Shown here: in pieces, positions 17,232 through 25,883 of the stretch
Layout of the letters: each line of letters starts with the position of its first letter
Position numbering within the stretch: position 1 is the stretch's first letter
Source of the DNA: Salinarimonas sp051117315
GTDB lineage: Bacteria; Pseudomonadota; Alphaproteobacteria; Rhizobiales; Beijerinckiaceae
Reading direction: 5' to 3'
Assembly (NCBI GenBank): GCA_051117315.1
Contig: JBNPEA010000045.1
Span: 5,261 to 69,260 of the forward strand
Length of the DNA stretch: 64,000 nt
Position numbers and translations under genes: made by a program
The notes under the pieces: model-generated
The model's database searches: none
The model's input: only the letters and a program-made list of their open reading frames with translations
Told to the model about the DNA's origin: nothing

Positions 17232-17275
17232 GCAGCGTCTTGGACGGGGCCGGGGGGCACGACGAAAGGAAACGC

Positions 17276-17923
17276 ATGACCATGCCCACCCGCCGCGCGG
17301 CCCTGGCGAGCCTCCTCGCCGCACCTCTCGCCGGCATCGCCGCGACCCGCGCCGCGCCGGCGCAGGCGCAGGAGACCGTCGCCCCCCGCCGCATCCCCGG
17401 CGAGCTCGCCGAGCGGGCGCGAACCCTGCCGGCGCTGGTGCCGGTGGGGGACGTCTCCGGCGACGTCGTCTTCGTCGAGTTCCTCGACTACAATTGCCCC
17501 TGGTGCCGCGCCTCCGCCGGGCATCTCGAGGCGCTCTCCGCCATGCCCGGCGTCGGCGTGCTGCTGGCCAACTACCCGATCCTGTCCGACGCCTCGCGGG
17601 AGGCGGCGGCGATCGCGCTCGGCGTCCTCGCCCATGCCGGACCGGACGCCTATCGCGGCGTCCACGCGGCGCTGTTCGCCGCGCGCGGCCTCGTCGACGG
17701 GGCGCGCGCGCTCGCCGTCGTCGAGGAGGCGGGGCTCGACGTCGATGCGGTGGGCCGCGCCGCCGCGCTGCCGGGAATCGCGCCGGCGCTCGCCGACATC
17801 CTCCTCACCGGGCGCCAGCTCGGCTTCGACGCCACGCCCGCGACCTGCGTCGGACCCTGGGCCTGGGAGGGCTACATCGACCTCGCGACCAAGCGGCGCA
17901 TCGTCGCCGACCTGCGCGCCTGA
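17276..17923 (+). CDS. DsbA-like thioredoxin-fold protein, exported (Tat-type signal)
   Basis: 215 aa from ATG at 17276, with AAAGGAAA upstream. The N-terminus TRRAALASLLAAPLAGIAAT looks like a twin-arginine signal peptide ending near ATRAAPAQAQ, so it acts in the periplasm. The thioredoxin active site is DYNCPWCRAS, as in DsbA-type thiol oxidoreductases. The second half has the helical insertion and the loop GFDATPATCVGP near the active site. It may oxidise or isomerise disulfides. It lies between ruvA and murJ, 6 bases before the latter, so it is probably co-transcribed with them. Confidence 0.85.
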   Translation: MTMPTRRAALASLLAAPLAGIAATRAAPAQAQETVAPRRIPGELAERARTLPALVPVGDVSGDVVFVEFLDYNCPWCRASAGHLEALSAMPGVGVLLANYPILSDASREAAAIALGVLAHAGPDAYRGVHAALFAARGLVDGARALAVVEEAGLDVDAVGRAAALPGIAPALADILLTGRQLGFDATPATCVGPWAWEGYIDLATKRRIVADLRA

Positions 17924-17929
17924 GCCGCG

Positions 17930-19462
17930 ATGGCGCGCGCCGCCTCAGCCGTCTCGGCGACGCTCCTCGTCTCCGGCGCCGCCCTCGCCTCCCGCGTGCT
18001 GGGCTTCGTGCGCGACGTGCTGATCGCCGCCGCCCTCGGCGCGGGGCCGGTGGCGGACGCCTTCCTCGTCGCCCTGCGCCTGCCGAACCTCGCCCGCCGG
18101 GCGTTGGCGGAGGGCGCGCTGACGGCGGGCTTCGCGCCGATCTGGGCGCGGGTGCGCGACGGGCGCGGCGAGGCCGCCGCGGCGCGGCTCGGGGGAGAGG
18201 CATTCGCCGGGCTGGCGCTGCTCCTCGCCGGCGCCGTCGCGCTCGGCATGATCGGCGCCGGCGCCCTCGTGCTCGCGGTGGCCGCCGGGCTCGCGGGGGA
18301 GGGCGCCGCGCGGGTCCTCGCCGCGGACCTGACCCGGCTCGCGCTGCCGGCGATCGTCGCCTTCGGCTGCGCCGGGCTGCTGGCCGCCATGCTCGCCGCC
18401 CGCGGCCGGGTGACGGCGCTGGCGCTCGCCCCGCTCGCCACGAACACGACGCTGATCGCGGCCCTCTTGCTCGCGCCCGCGCGCATCCCCGATCCGGAGC
18501 GCCTCGCGGCGGTGCTGGCGGCGAGCGTCGGCCTCGCCGGGCTCGTGCAGCTCGCGATCGTCGCCGTCGCGGCCCGGCGGGCGGGCGTGATCGTCGCCGC
18601 CTGGCCGCGGCTCGGCCCGGAGATCCGCGCGGCGCTGGCGCTCGCCGGGCCGGCGCTGGTGACGGTGGCGAGCGTCGAGCTGATCCTGCTCGCGGGCACG
18701 CAGGTCGCTTCCTTCACGCCGGGGCTCGTCGCCCGGCTCTACTACGCCGAGCGGCTGGTGCAGCTGCCGCTCGGCCTGATCGCCACCGCCGCGACCGCGG
18801 TGCTGCTGCCGCGGCTCGCCGCGCGGGTTCGCGCCGGCGACACCGCCGGGCTCGGCCCGGCCCTCGCGAAGGCGCAGAACCGGGCGCTCGAGGCCGCGCT
18901 CCTCGTGGCCCTGCCCGCCGCGACGGCGCTGGTGATCCTGGCCGAGCCCATCGTCGCCGTGCTCTTCGCCCGCGGCGCCTTCGACGCCGCCGACGTCGCG
19001 GCCACCGCCGCCGTGCTCGCCGGCCTCGCGCTCGGCCTGCCGCCGGCGGCCGCGGGCAAGATCCTGCAGCAGGGCGCGTTCGCCCGCGAGCGCGCCCGCC
19101 CGGGCCTCGCCGCCACCCTGGCCGGAATCTGCGCCACGCTCGCGGCCGGGACCCCCCTCGTCGCCGCGCTGGGTCCGCTGGGGCTGGGGCTCGGCGTCGC
19201 GGCGGGGCTCCTCGCCCACGCCCTGGTGCTCGCGGCGATCGCCGCGCGTGCCGAGGGCTGGCGCCCCGATGCCCGCCTCGCCTCGACGCTGGCACGCATC
19301 GCCGCCGCATGCGCGGCGATGGCGCTGTGGCTCGCGCTCGTCGACGGCTGGACCGAGAGCCTCGGCGACACGGCGCGCCTCGCCCTCGCCTGCACGACCG
19401 GCGCCGCCGCCTACGCCGCCGCGGCGGTCGCGCTGGGCGTGGTGCGTGCCCCGTCTCGGTAG
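17930..19462 (+). CDS. murJ: Lipid II flippase MurJ
   Basis: 510 aa with about 14 hydrophobic segments. MurJ moves lipid II across the inner membrane for peptidoglycan synthesis. The N-terminal part holds charged residues matching those essential in E. coli: SRVLGFVRD (Arg22, Arg28), ADAF (Asp43) and LPNLARRALAEGALTAGFAP (Arg56). The repeat near LYYAERLVQLPLGLIATAAT is also typical. A short stem (around 19501-19514) separates it from the convergent SDR gene. The family is certain; there may be paralogues elsewhere. Confidence 0.92.
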   Translation: MARAASAVSATLLVSGAALASRVLGFVRDVLIAAALGAGPVADAFLVALRLPNLARRALAEGALTAGFAPIWARVRDGRGEAAAARLGGEAFAGLALLLAGAVALGMIGAGALVLAVAAGLAGEGAARVLAADLTRLALPAIVAFGCAGLLAAMLAARGRVTALALAPLATNTTLIAALLLAPARIPDPERLAAVLAASVGLAGLVQLAIVAVAARRAGVIVAAWPRLGPEIRAALALAGPALVTVASVELILLAGTQVASFTPGLVARLYYAERLVQLPLGLIATAATAVLLPRLAARVRAGDTAGLGPALAKAQNRALEAALLVALPAATALVILAEPIVAVLFARGAFDAADVAATAAVLAGLALGLPPAAAGKILQQGAFARERARPGLAATLAGICATLAAGTPLVAALGPLGLGLGVAAGLLAHALVLAAIAARAEGWRPDARLASTLARIAAACAAMALWLALVDGWTESLGDTARLALACTTGAAAYAAAAVALGVVRAPSR

Positions 19463-19544
19463 AAGACTACCCGCATTCCCGCCGCGGTGGGACGCCGGTT
19501 CTCCCCCGATGGGGAAGGAGCCTGCTCGTGCACGCCCGCGGCGT

Positions 19545-20351
19545 TCACCCCTCCGCCGGCGCGGGCGCGGCGCCACCGGCGAGGATGCCGCCGTCGAGGA
19601 CGAGCTCGGCGCCCGTCATGTAGGTCGCCTCGTCGGAGGCGAGCATGACCGCGAGCGCCGCGACCTCCTCGGGGCGGCCGAAGCGCTTCATCGGGCAGTC
19701 CGCCAGCGCCGCGGCCTCGCGGGCGGCGCGCTCGGGACCGGCGCCGAGCACCGCCTCCCACATCGGGGTCATGATCGCGGCGGGGCAGATCGCGTTGGCG
19801 CGGATGGCGAGGCCCTGGCCGGCGCAGTAGAGCGCCACGCTCTTGGTGTGGTTGCGCACGGCCGCCTTGGCGGAGGCGTAGGCGGCCGCGCCGGGCACGC
19901 CGACCATCCCCGAGCGCGACGCGATGTTGACGATCGAGCCCGCCCCCGCCGGGCGCATGGCGCGGATCGCGTGCTTGCAGCCGAGGAACACGCCGTCGAG
20001 ATCGACCGCGTGCACCGCCCGCCAGTCCGCCAGCGACGCGTGCTCGGGATCGTGCGGCACCATGCCGTTCTCGAATCCGGTGATGCCGGCGTTGTTGACG
20101 AGCACGTCGAGCTTGCCGCGCGCGGCGACGAGGTTGTCGACCGCCGCGATCCAGTCCGCCTCGTCGCGCACGTCGAGCCTCGTGTGCGCGGCGCAGGGGC
20201 CGAGCTGCTCGGCCTGGGCGGCGGCGCCGGCCTCGTCGATGTCGGTGACGAGCACGAAGGCGCCCTGCGTGGCGAAGGCCCGGGCGATCGCCGCGCCGAT
20301 CCCCCGCGCGGCACCGGTGACGAGGGCGACCTTGCCGTTGAGGCGATGCAT
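19545..20351 (-). CDS. SDR-family oxidoreductase (glucose/3-hydroxy-type dehydrogenase)
   Basis: 268 aa from ATG at 20351, with AGGAG about 8 bases upstream. It has the classical TGAARGIG cofactor loop (11-18) and TDID after the second strand (Asp favours NAD+). NNAGITG and the catalytic NIASRSGMVGVPGAAAYASA followed by K are present. The C-terminal ASDEATYMTGAELVLDGGIL is the standard SDR ending. It is convergent with murJ. It may be controlled by the adjacent LysR gene, whose end lies 149 bases upstream. Confidence 0.9.
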   Translation of the reverse strand: MHRLNGKVALVTGAARGIGAAIARAFATQGAFVLVTDIDEAGAAAQAEQLGPCAAHTRLDVRDEADWIAAVDNLVAARGKLDVLVNNAGITGFENGMVPHDPEHASLADWRAVHAVDLDGVFLGCKHAIRAMRPAGAGSIVNIASRSGMVGVPGAAAYASAKAAVRNHTKSVALYCAGQGLAIRANAICPAAIMTPMWEAVLGAGPERAAREAAALADCPMKRFGRPEEVAALAVMLASDEATYMTGAELVLDGGILAGGAAPAPAEG

Positions 20352-20500
20352 GGGCGGGCTCCTGCGATCGGGTTGGTACCGCCGGCACCGCTCGCGCCTT
20401 CGGCCCGGCGCTCTTACGCGTTCCGCGCGAGCCGGTCGAGGCTGGAGCCTTGCGGGACGTGGGAGGCTGACATGCGCCGGTACGGGGCGCGGCGCCGCGT

Positions 20501-21406
20501 TCACAAACTCAACCCCGCATCCCAATACGGCGTCGGCCCGTAGAGCCCCTCCAGGTAATCGATGAACGCCCGCGTCTTCTGCTCGAGGTGCCGCCGGCTC
20601 GGGTAGACGGCGTGGATGGCGACGCGGGCGGAGGAGCGCCAGGCGGGGAGCACGCGCACCAGCGCGCCGGACTTCAGCTCCGGCCCCACGTCCCAGGTCG
20701 AGCGCAGGGCGATGCCGGCGCCCGAGAGCACCGCCTCGCGCACCACCTCGCTCGAGTTGGTGCGCAGCGGCGAGGCGATGCGCACCGTCTGCGGCCCGCC
20801 CGGCCCGTCGAGCCGCCATTCCGGCGTGCCGTGGACGAGGAGCGTGTGATGGGCGAGCGTCGCGAGGTCGGCGGGCGTGCCGCGCTCGGCGAGGTAGCCC
20901 GGCGTCGCCACGAGCACCCGGTGGCTCGGCGCGAGCTTCTTGGCGATGAGGCTCGAGTCCGAGAGGTCGGCGATTCGGATGGCGAGGTCGAGCCCCTCGG
21001 CGACGACGTCGACGAAGCCGTCCGAGAGCGCGAGATCCACCGTCACCTGCGGGTTGGCGTCGAGGAAGCGCTTGAGGTGCGGCGCCACGTGCATGCGCCC
21101 GAAGGAGGTCGGCGCCGAGACCCGCAGCAGGCCGCGCGCCTCCGCCGCGCCCGACATCGCCCACGCCTCCGCCTCCTCCACCGAGGCGAGGATCGCCACC
21201 ACGCGCTCGTGGAAGCCGCGCCCCGCCTCGGTCAGCGCCAGGCTTCGTGTCGTGCGCTGCAGGAGCCGCACGCCGAGCCGCTCCTCCAGCCGGCGGATGC
21301 GCTTGGAGACCACGGCCGGCGAGAGCCCGAGCTCGCGCCCCGCAGCCGACATGGAGCGCGCCGCGACGATGCGCGCGAAGATGTCGAGATCACCCAGGCG
21401 GTCCAT
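20501..21406 (-). CDS. LysR-family transcriptional regulator (CrgA/DmlR-like)
   Basis: 301 aa from ATG at 21406. The helix-turn-helix is in residues about 4-60 (LDIFARIVAARSMSAAGREL, GLSPAVVSKRIRRLEERLGV, then LLQRTTR). The effector domain shows LLRVSAPTSFGRMHVAPHL, typical of the CrgA/DmlR subgroup, which often regulates divergent dehydrogenase genes. It is divergent from the glcDEF operon, with an inverted repeat in the gap, so it is a candidate regulator of glycolate oxidation or of the downstream SDR gene. Confidence 0.93.
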   Translation of the reverse strand: MDRLGDLDIFARIVAARSMSAAGRELGLSPAVVSKRIRRLEERLGVRLLQRTTRSLALTEAGRGFHERVVAILASVEEAEAWAMSGAAEARGLLRVSAPTSFGRMHVAPHLKRFLDANPQVTVDLALSDGFVDVVAEGLDLAIRIADLSDSSLIAKKLAPSHRVLVATPGYLAERGTPADLATLAHHTLLVHGTPEWRLDGPGGPQTVRIASPLRTNSSEVVREAVLSGAGIALRSTWDVGPELKSGALVRVLPAWRSSARVAIHAVYPSRRHLEQKTRAFIDYLEGLYGPTPYWDAGLSL

Positions 21407-21416
21407 TCTCGGCCTC

Positions 21417-21441
21417 GATTGTGTCACAGGGGGAAACAATC
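21417..21441. promoter_or_regulatory. LysR-type operator candidate GATTGT-N13-ACAATC
   Basis: Two perfect 6-base inverted arms with a 13-base spacer start 11 bases upstream of the LysR ATG and lie about 105 bases before glcD. The position in the divergent gap, the AT-rich arms and the length (25 bp) suit a LysR recognition site, possibly with autoregulation. Binding is inferred. Confidence 0.5.
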
Positions 21442-21545
21442 TAGCGCAGGCGACGCCTCTGTTAAGCGCCGCGTGTTCGGCCTATGGTGCGCAAAAGGAA
21501 CTCGTCCACACGAGACGAGAAACGCCACGACGAGGAGGACGCGCC

Positions 21546-22994
21546 ATGACGATCGCCTTCCCGGCCCCCGACGCCGCCATCCTGGCGCGGCGCGACGCCA
21601 TCCTCGCGGGGCTCGCGCCGCTGGTCGCGCCCGACGCGCTGATCGTCACCGAGGACGAGCGCCGCGCCTTCGAGACCGACGCCCTCACCGCCTATCGCCG
21701 CCTGCCGATGGCGGTGGTGCTGCCGTCTTCCACCGAGGAGGTCTCGGCCGTGATGCGGTTCTGCAGCGAGAACGGGGTGAAGGTGGTGGCCCGCGGCGCG
21801 GGCACCTCGCTCGCCGGCGGCGCGATCCCGCAGGAGGACGCCATCGTCATCGGCGTCTCGAAGCTCAACCGCGTGCTGGACACGAGCTTCGCCGACCGCA
21901 CCATGCGGGTCCAGTCCGGCATCACCAACCTCGCGATCTCGCAGGCCGTGGCGCACGAGGGCTTCTTCTACGCCCCCGACCCGTCGAGCCAGCTCGCCTG
22001 CACCATCGCCGGCAACGTCGCGATGAATTCCGGCGGAGCGCATTGCCTGAAGTACGGCGTGACCACGAACAACCTTCTCGGGCTCACGGTCGTGCTGGTG
22101 GACGGCACGGTGGTGGAGATCGGCGGGGACATGCCGGACGCGCCCGGCTACGACTTCCTCGGCCTGATGACGGGCTCGGAGGGCCAGCTCGGCATCGTGA
22201 CGGAAGCGACCGTGCGCATCCTGCGCGCCGCGGAGGGCGCGCGCCCGGCGCTGATGGGCTTCGAGTCGGTCGAGGAGTGCGGCGCCTGCGTCGCGGCGAT
22301 CATCGGCGCGGGCATCATCCCCGTCGCGCTCGAATACATGGACAAGCCCGCGATCGAGATCTGCGAGGCCTTCGCGCATGCGGGCTATCCGCTCGACGTC
22401 GAGGCGATGCTGATCATCGAGGTGGAGGGCTCCGAGGAGGAGATCGAGGACGCCTTCGCGCGCATCGTCGCCATCGCCGAGCCGTTCCATCCGCGGACGC
22501 TGAAGGTGGCGCAGACCGAGGCCGAGGCCGCGGCGATCTGGAAGGGCCGCAAGTCCGCCTTCGGCGCCACGGGCCGCGTCGCCGACTACATTTGCATGGA
22601 CGGCACCATCCCCACCGGGCAGCTGCCGGTGGCGCTCCGGCGCATCGACGAGATCGTCGAGGGCTACGGGCTCGGGGTCGCCAACGTCTTCCACGCCGGC
22701 GACGGCAACCTCCATCCGCTGGTGATGTTCGACACCAACAAGCCGGGCGAGATGGAGAAGGCGGAGGCCGCGGGCGAGGACATCCTGCGCCTGTGCGTCG
22801 AGCTCGGCGGCTGCCTCACCGGCGAGCACGGGGTCGGCATCGAGAAGCGCGACCTGATGACGACGCAGTACAATGGCGAGGACCTCCGGCAGCAGCTGCG
22901 CGTGCGCGGCGTGTTCGATCCGCTCTGGCTGCTGAACCCGGCGAAGGTGTTCCCGCTGGAGGGCCGCGATCTCGACGGGCGGGAAGCGGCGTGA
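21546..22994 (+). CDS. glcD: Glycolate oxidase, FAD-linked catalytic subunit GlcD
   Basis: 482 aa from ATG at 21546, preceded by GAGGAGG. GlcD carries the FAD and oxidises glycolate (or another 2-hydroxy acid) to glyoxylate, working with GlcE and GlcF at the inner membrane. The FAD-binding half (about 45-225) has VVARGAGTSLAGGAIPQ and ACTIAGNVAMNSGGAHCLKY. The C-terminal half has NVFHAGDGNLHPLVMFD and TGEHGVGIEKR, the flavin and substrate residues of the vanillyl-alcohol oxidase/D-lactate dehydrogenase superfamily. Its stop overlaps the glcE start. Confidence 0.95.
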   Translation: MTIAFPAPDAAILARRDAILAGLAPLVAPDALIVTEDERRAFETDALTAYRRLPMAVVLPSSTEEVSAVMRFCSENGVKVVARGAGTSLAGGAIPQEDAIVIGVSKLNRVLDTSFADRTMRVQSGITNLAISQAVAHEGFFYAPDPSSQLACTIAGNVAMNSGGAHCLKYGVTTNNLLGLTVVLVDGTVVEIGGDMPDAPGYDFLGLMTGSEGQLGIVTEATVRILRAAEGARPALMGFESVEECGACVAAIIGAGIIPVALEYMDKPAIEICEAFAHAGYPLDVEAMLIIEVEGSEEEIEDAFARIVAIAEPFHPRTLKVAQTEAEAAAIWKGRKSAFGATGRVADYICMDGTIPTGQLPVALRRIDEIVEGYGLGVANVFHAGDGNLHPLVMFDTNKPGEMEKAEAAGEDILRLCVELGGCLTGEHGVGIEKRDLMTTQYNGEDLRQQLRVRGVFDPLWLLNPAKVFPLEGRDLDGREAA

Positions 22995-24169
22995 CGACCC
23001 ATAGCCCCGCGAGCGAGGACGAGGTCCGCGCCCTCGTCGCCGACGCCGCCGCCGGCGCGACGCCGCTCGCCATCGCCGGCGGCGCCACCAAGGCGGCGGT
23101 CGGCCGCCCGGCGCAGACGCAGTCGACGCTCTCCACGCGCGGCCTGTCCGGCGTGACGCTCTACGAGCCTTCGGAGCTGGTCATCGCCGCCCGCGCCGGC
23201 ACGCCGCTCGCCGAGGTCGAGGCGACGCTGGCGCAGAAGGGCCAGCGCCTCGCCTTCGAGCCGGCGGACTGGCGGGCGCTGCTGGGAACCGAGGGCGAGC
23301 CGACGATCGGCGCCGTGGCGGCTGCCAACGTGTCGGGCCCCCGGCGGATCATGGTCGGCGCGGCGCGCGATGCGCTCATCGGCGTGCGCTTCGTCAACGG
23401 CCGCGGCGAGGCGGTGAAGAACGGCGGGCGGGTGATGAAGAACGTCACCGGGCTCGACCTGGTGAAGACGCTCAGCGGTTCCTGGGGCACGCTCGCGGTG
23501 CTCACCGAGGTGACCTTCAAGGTCCTGCCGATCCCGGAGCGGACGGCGACGCTGGTCTATTCCGGCCTCGACGACGCCCGCGCGATCGCGGCGCTGTCCG
23601 CGGCGCTGGGCTCGCCCTTCGAGGTGACGGGTGCCGCGCACGTGCCGGGCGACGGCGGCGGGGCGGGGACGCTGGTGCGCATCGAGGGCTTCGAGGCGTC
23701 GGTGCGCTACCGCCTGGGCGAGCTGCGCGCGCTGCTCTCGGATTGGGGCGACCCGGCGCTCGTCGAGGACGTCGACGGCGAGGCGCTGTGGCGTGGTGTG
23801 CGCGACGTGGCGCCGCTGGTCACGCCGCCCGAGCGCGCGGTGTGGAAGATCTCGACGGCGCCCTCCCGCGGCCCGGCGCTCGCCGCCGCGATCGGGGCGC
23901 AGACCGAGGCGCGCTGGCTCTACGATTGGGGCGGCGGGCTCGTCTGGGTCGCCACCCCGGCCGACGAGGCGGCGGCGCGGGCGGTCCGCGCGGCGACGGT
24001 GGCGCACCAGGGCCACGCGACGCTGGTGCGCGCCCCGGCGGACCTGCGCGCGGCGGTCGACGTGTTCGAGCCGCTCACCGCGCCGATGATGACGCTGACG
24101 AAGGGCCTGAAGGCGAGCTTCGACCCGAAGGGCATCTTCGAGCCGGGGCGGATGTACGCGGGGGTTTGA
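22991..24169 (+). CDS. glcE: Glycolate oxidase FAD-binding subunit GlcE
   Basis: 392 aa from GTG at 22991; GTGA overlaps the glcD stop by 4 bases, giving coupled translation. It is a second FAD-domain subunit of the glycolate oxidase complex. Visible: LAIAGGATKAAVGRP, TIGAVAAANVSGPRRIMVGA, GEAVKNGGRVMKNVTGLDLV and the C-terminal GIFEPGRMY. It is followed by a 197-base gap with paired palindromic repeats before glcF, an unusually large gap in this operon. Confidence 0.94.
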   Translation: MTTHSPASEDEVRALVADAAAGATPLAIAGGATKAAVGRPAQTQSTLSTRGLSGVTLYEPSELVIAARAGTPLAEVEATLAQKGQRLAFEPADWRALLGTEGEPTIGAVAAANVSGPRRIMVGAARDALIGVRFVNGRGEAVKNGGRVMKNVTGLDLVKTLSGSWGTLAVLTEVTFKVLPIPERTATLVYSGLDDARAIAALSAALGSPFEVTGAAHVPGDGGGAGTLVRIEGFEASVRYRLGELRALLSDWGDPALVEDVDGEALWRGVRDVAPLVTPPERAVWKISTAPSRGPALAAAIGAQTEARWLYDWGGGLVWVATPADEAAARAVRAATVAHQGHATLVRAPADLRAAVDVFEPLTAPMMTLTKGLKASFDPKGIFEPGRMYAGV

Positions 24170-24187
24170 GGATGGTGCCCGAAACCG

Positions 24188-24232
24188 CCCCTCAGGGGAG
24201 GTCGGCGCCCGAAGGGCGCCGGGTGGGGGCGA
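24188..24232 (+). repeat. Palindromic repeat unit A (forward) between glcE and glcF
   Basis: This 45-base unit holds two hairpins: CCCC-TCA-GGGG, and GGCGCCC-GAA-GGGCGCC, followed by GGGTGGGGGCGA. Unit B (24272-24317) is the same element in inverted orientation with a different stem sequence. Together they look like a REP/BIME-type intergenic element. They could also stabilise or attenuate the mRNA between glcE and glcF. Confidence 0.7.
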
Positions 24233-24271
24233 GCGGTTGAGGGTGAGCGGACGTGGGCGGCGCTCGACCGA

Positions 24272-24317
24272 TCGCCCCCACCCGTCCGCTGCGCGGACGA
24301 CCTCCCCGTCGGGGAGG
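24272..24317 (-). repeat. Palindromic repeat unit B (inverted) between glcE and glcF
   Basis: Read on the minus strand it is CCTCCCC-GA-CGGGGAGG, then GTCCGC-GCA-GCGGAC, then GGGTGGGGGCGA. It shares GGGGAGGTCG and GGGTGGGGGCGA with unit A. The second stem differs in sequence yet is still fully paired, which suggests selection for the fold. The 39 bases between the two units show no feature. Confidence 0.7.
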
Positions 24318-24366
24318 TGTCGGCGCGGCGGACTTCATCGATGGCGAGAGACGCGAGAGCAGGCGT

Positions 24367-25728
24367 ATGCAGACCAACTTCACACAAGAGCAGCTCCGCG
24401 ACCCCGCGACCCGCGAGTCCGAGAAGATCCTGCGCACCTGCGTGCATTGCGGGTTCTGCACCGCGACCTGCCCGACCTATCTCCTGCTCGGCGACGAGCT
24501 CGACAGCCCGCGTGGCCGCATCTACCTGATGAAGGACATGCTGGAGAACGGCAAGCCGGCCAATGCGGAGGTGGTGAAGCACATCGACCGCTGCCTGTCC
24601 TGCCTCTCCTGCATGACCACCTGCCCGTCGGGGGTGCACTACATGCACCTCGTCGATCACGCCCGCGCCTATATCGAGCAAACCTACCAGCGGCCCTGGC
24701 ACGACCGGCTGCTGCGGAGCGTCCTCGCCGCGATCCTGCCCTACCCGCACCGCTTCCGGCTGGCGCTGATCGGCGCGAAGCTCGGCGCGCCGTTCAAGTC
24801 CGTGGCGCGGGCGATCCCGCTCGTCGGCCCCCGCCTCGCCGGCATGCTGGATCTCGCGCCGAAGCGCCTGCCGTCGCGCTCGGCGATCGACGGGCCGCAG
24901 GTGTTTCCCGCGGAGGGCGCGCGGCGCGGGCGGGTGGCGCTGCTGCAGGGCTGCGCCCAGCGGGTGCTCGATCCGGGCATCAACGAGGCCACGATCCGGC
25001 TGCTGACGAGGAACGGCATCGAGGTGGTGCAGGCGAAGGGCGAGGGCTGCTGCGGTGCGCTCGTCCACCACATGGGCCGCGAGCACGCGGGCCACGGCTT
25101 CGCCGAGCGCGCCATCGACGTCTGGACCCGCGAGATCGAGGGCGAGGGGCTCGACGCGATCGTGATCACGGCGTCGGGCTGCGGCACCACGATCAAGGAT
25201 TACGGCTTCATGCTGCGCGAGAACGCCGCCTATGCCGACAAGGCGAAGCGGGTCTCGGAGCTGGCGAAGGACGTGACGGAATACGTCACCACGCTGAAGG
25301 TCGTCGCGCCGGCGCGGGACGTGTCGGGCCTCACGGTGGCCTATCATTCCGCCTGCTCGATGCAGCACGGCCAGCAGATCCGCATCGAGCCGAAGACGCT
25401 GCTCAAGAAGGCGGGCTTCACCGTGAAGGACGTTCCGGAGGGCCACATCTGCTGCGGCTCGGCCGGCACCTACAATCTGCTCCAGCCCGAGATCGCCGGG
25501 CAGCTGCGCGCCCGCAAGGTGGCCAACATCGAGAAGACGAGGCCCGACCTGATCGCCACCGGCAACATCGGCTGCATGACCCAGATCGGCAAGGGCACCG
25601 ACATCCCCATCGTCCACACCGCCGAGCTGCTCGACTGGGCCGGCGGCGGGCCGTTGCCGCGGGCGCTGGAGGAGGCCGGCTGGGACGATCGCGCCATGGC
25701 CGGCGCGGCGCGCGAGGCGGCGGAATAG
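24367..25728 (+). CDS. glcF: Glycolate oxidase iron-sulfur subunit GlcF
   Basis: 453 aa from ATG at 24367. GlcF passes electrons from the flavin subunits to the respiratory chain. It has two ferredoxin-type 4Fe-4S motifs, CVHCGFCTATCP (about 25-36) and CLSCLSCMTTCP (about 76-87). The C-terminal half carries two CCG-type domains: LLQGCAQRVLDP...GEGCCGALVHHMG and AYHSACSMQHG...ICCGSAGTY, which bind a further cluster in related proteins. It is the last gene of glcDEF. A 10-bp palindrome (25754-25763) follows. Confidence 0.95.
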   Translation: MQTNFTQEQLRDPATRESEKILRTCVHCGFCTATCPTYLLLGDELDSPRGRIYLMKDMLENGKPANAEVVKHIDRCLSCLSCMTTCPSGVHYMHLVDHARAYIEQTYQRPWHDRLLRSVLAAILPYPHRFRLALIGAKLGAPFKSVARAIPLVGPRLAGMLDLAPKRLPSRSAIDGPQVFPAEGARRGRVALLQGCAQRVLDPGINEATIRLLTRNGIEVVQAKGEGCCGALVHHMGREHAGHGFAERAIDVWTREIEGEGLDAIVITASGCGTTIKDYGFMLRENAAYADKAKRVSELAKDVTEYVTTLKVVAPARDVSGLTVAYHSACSMQHGQQIRIEPKTLLKKAGFTVKDVPEGHICCGSAGTYNLLQPEIAGQLRARKVANIEKTRPDLIATGNIGCMTQIGKGTDIPIVHTAELLDWAGGGPLPRALEEAGWDDRAMAGAAREAAE

Positions 25729-25883
25729 CGGACGTCCTCACCGTTAACCGCATCGCTTAAGCGGCCGTTGATAATGATTCGACGAAGGCCGTGCGAAATC
25801 CCGCGCGGGCCTGCGCGACTCACCAAGCGGCAATCTCCCGTCCCGCATCGTCCCCGCGTCCTGGATGAGACGGGGGCGGATCG

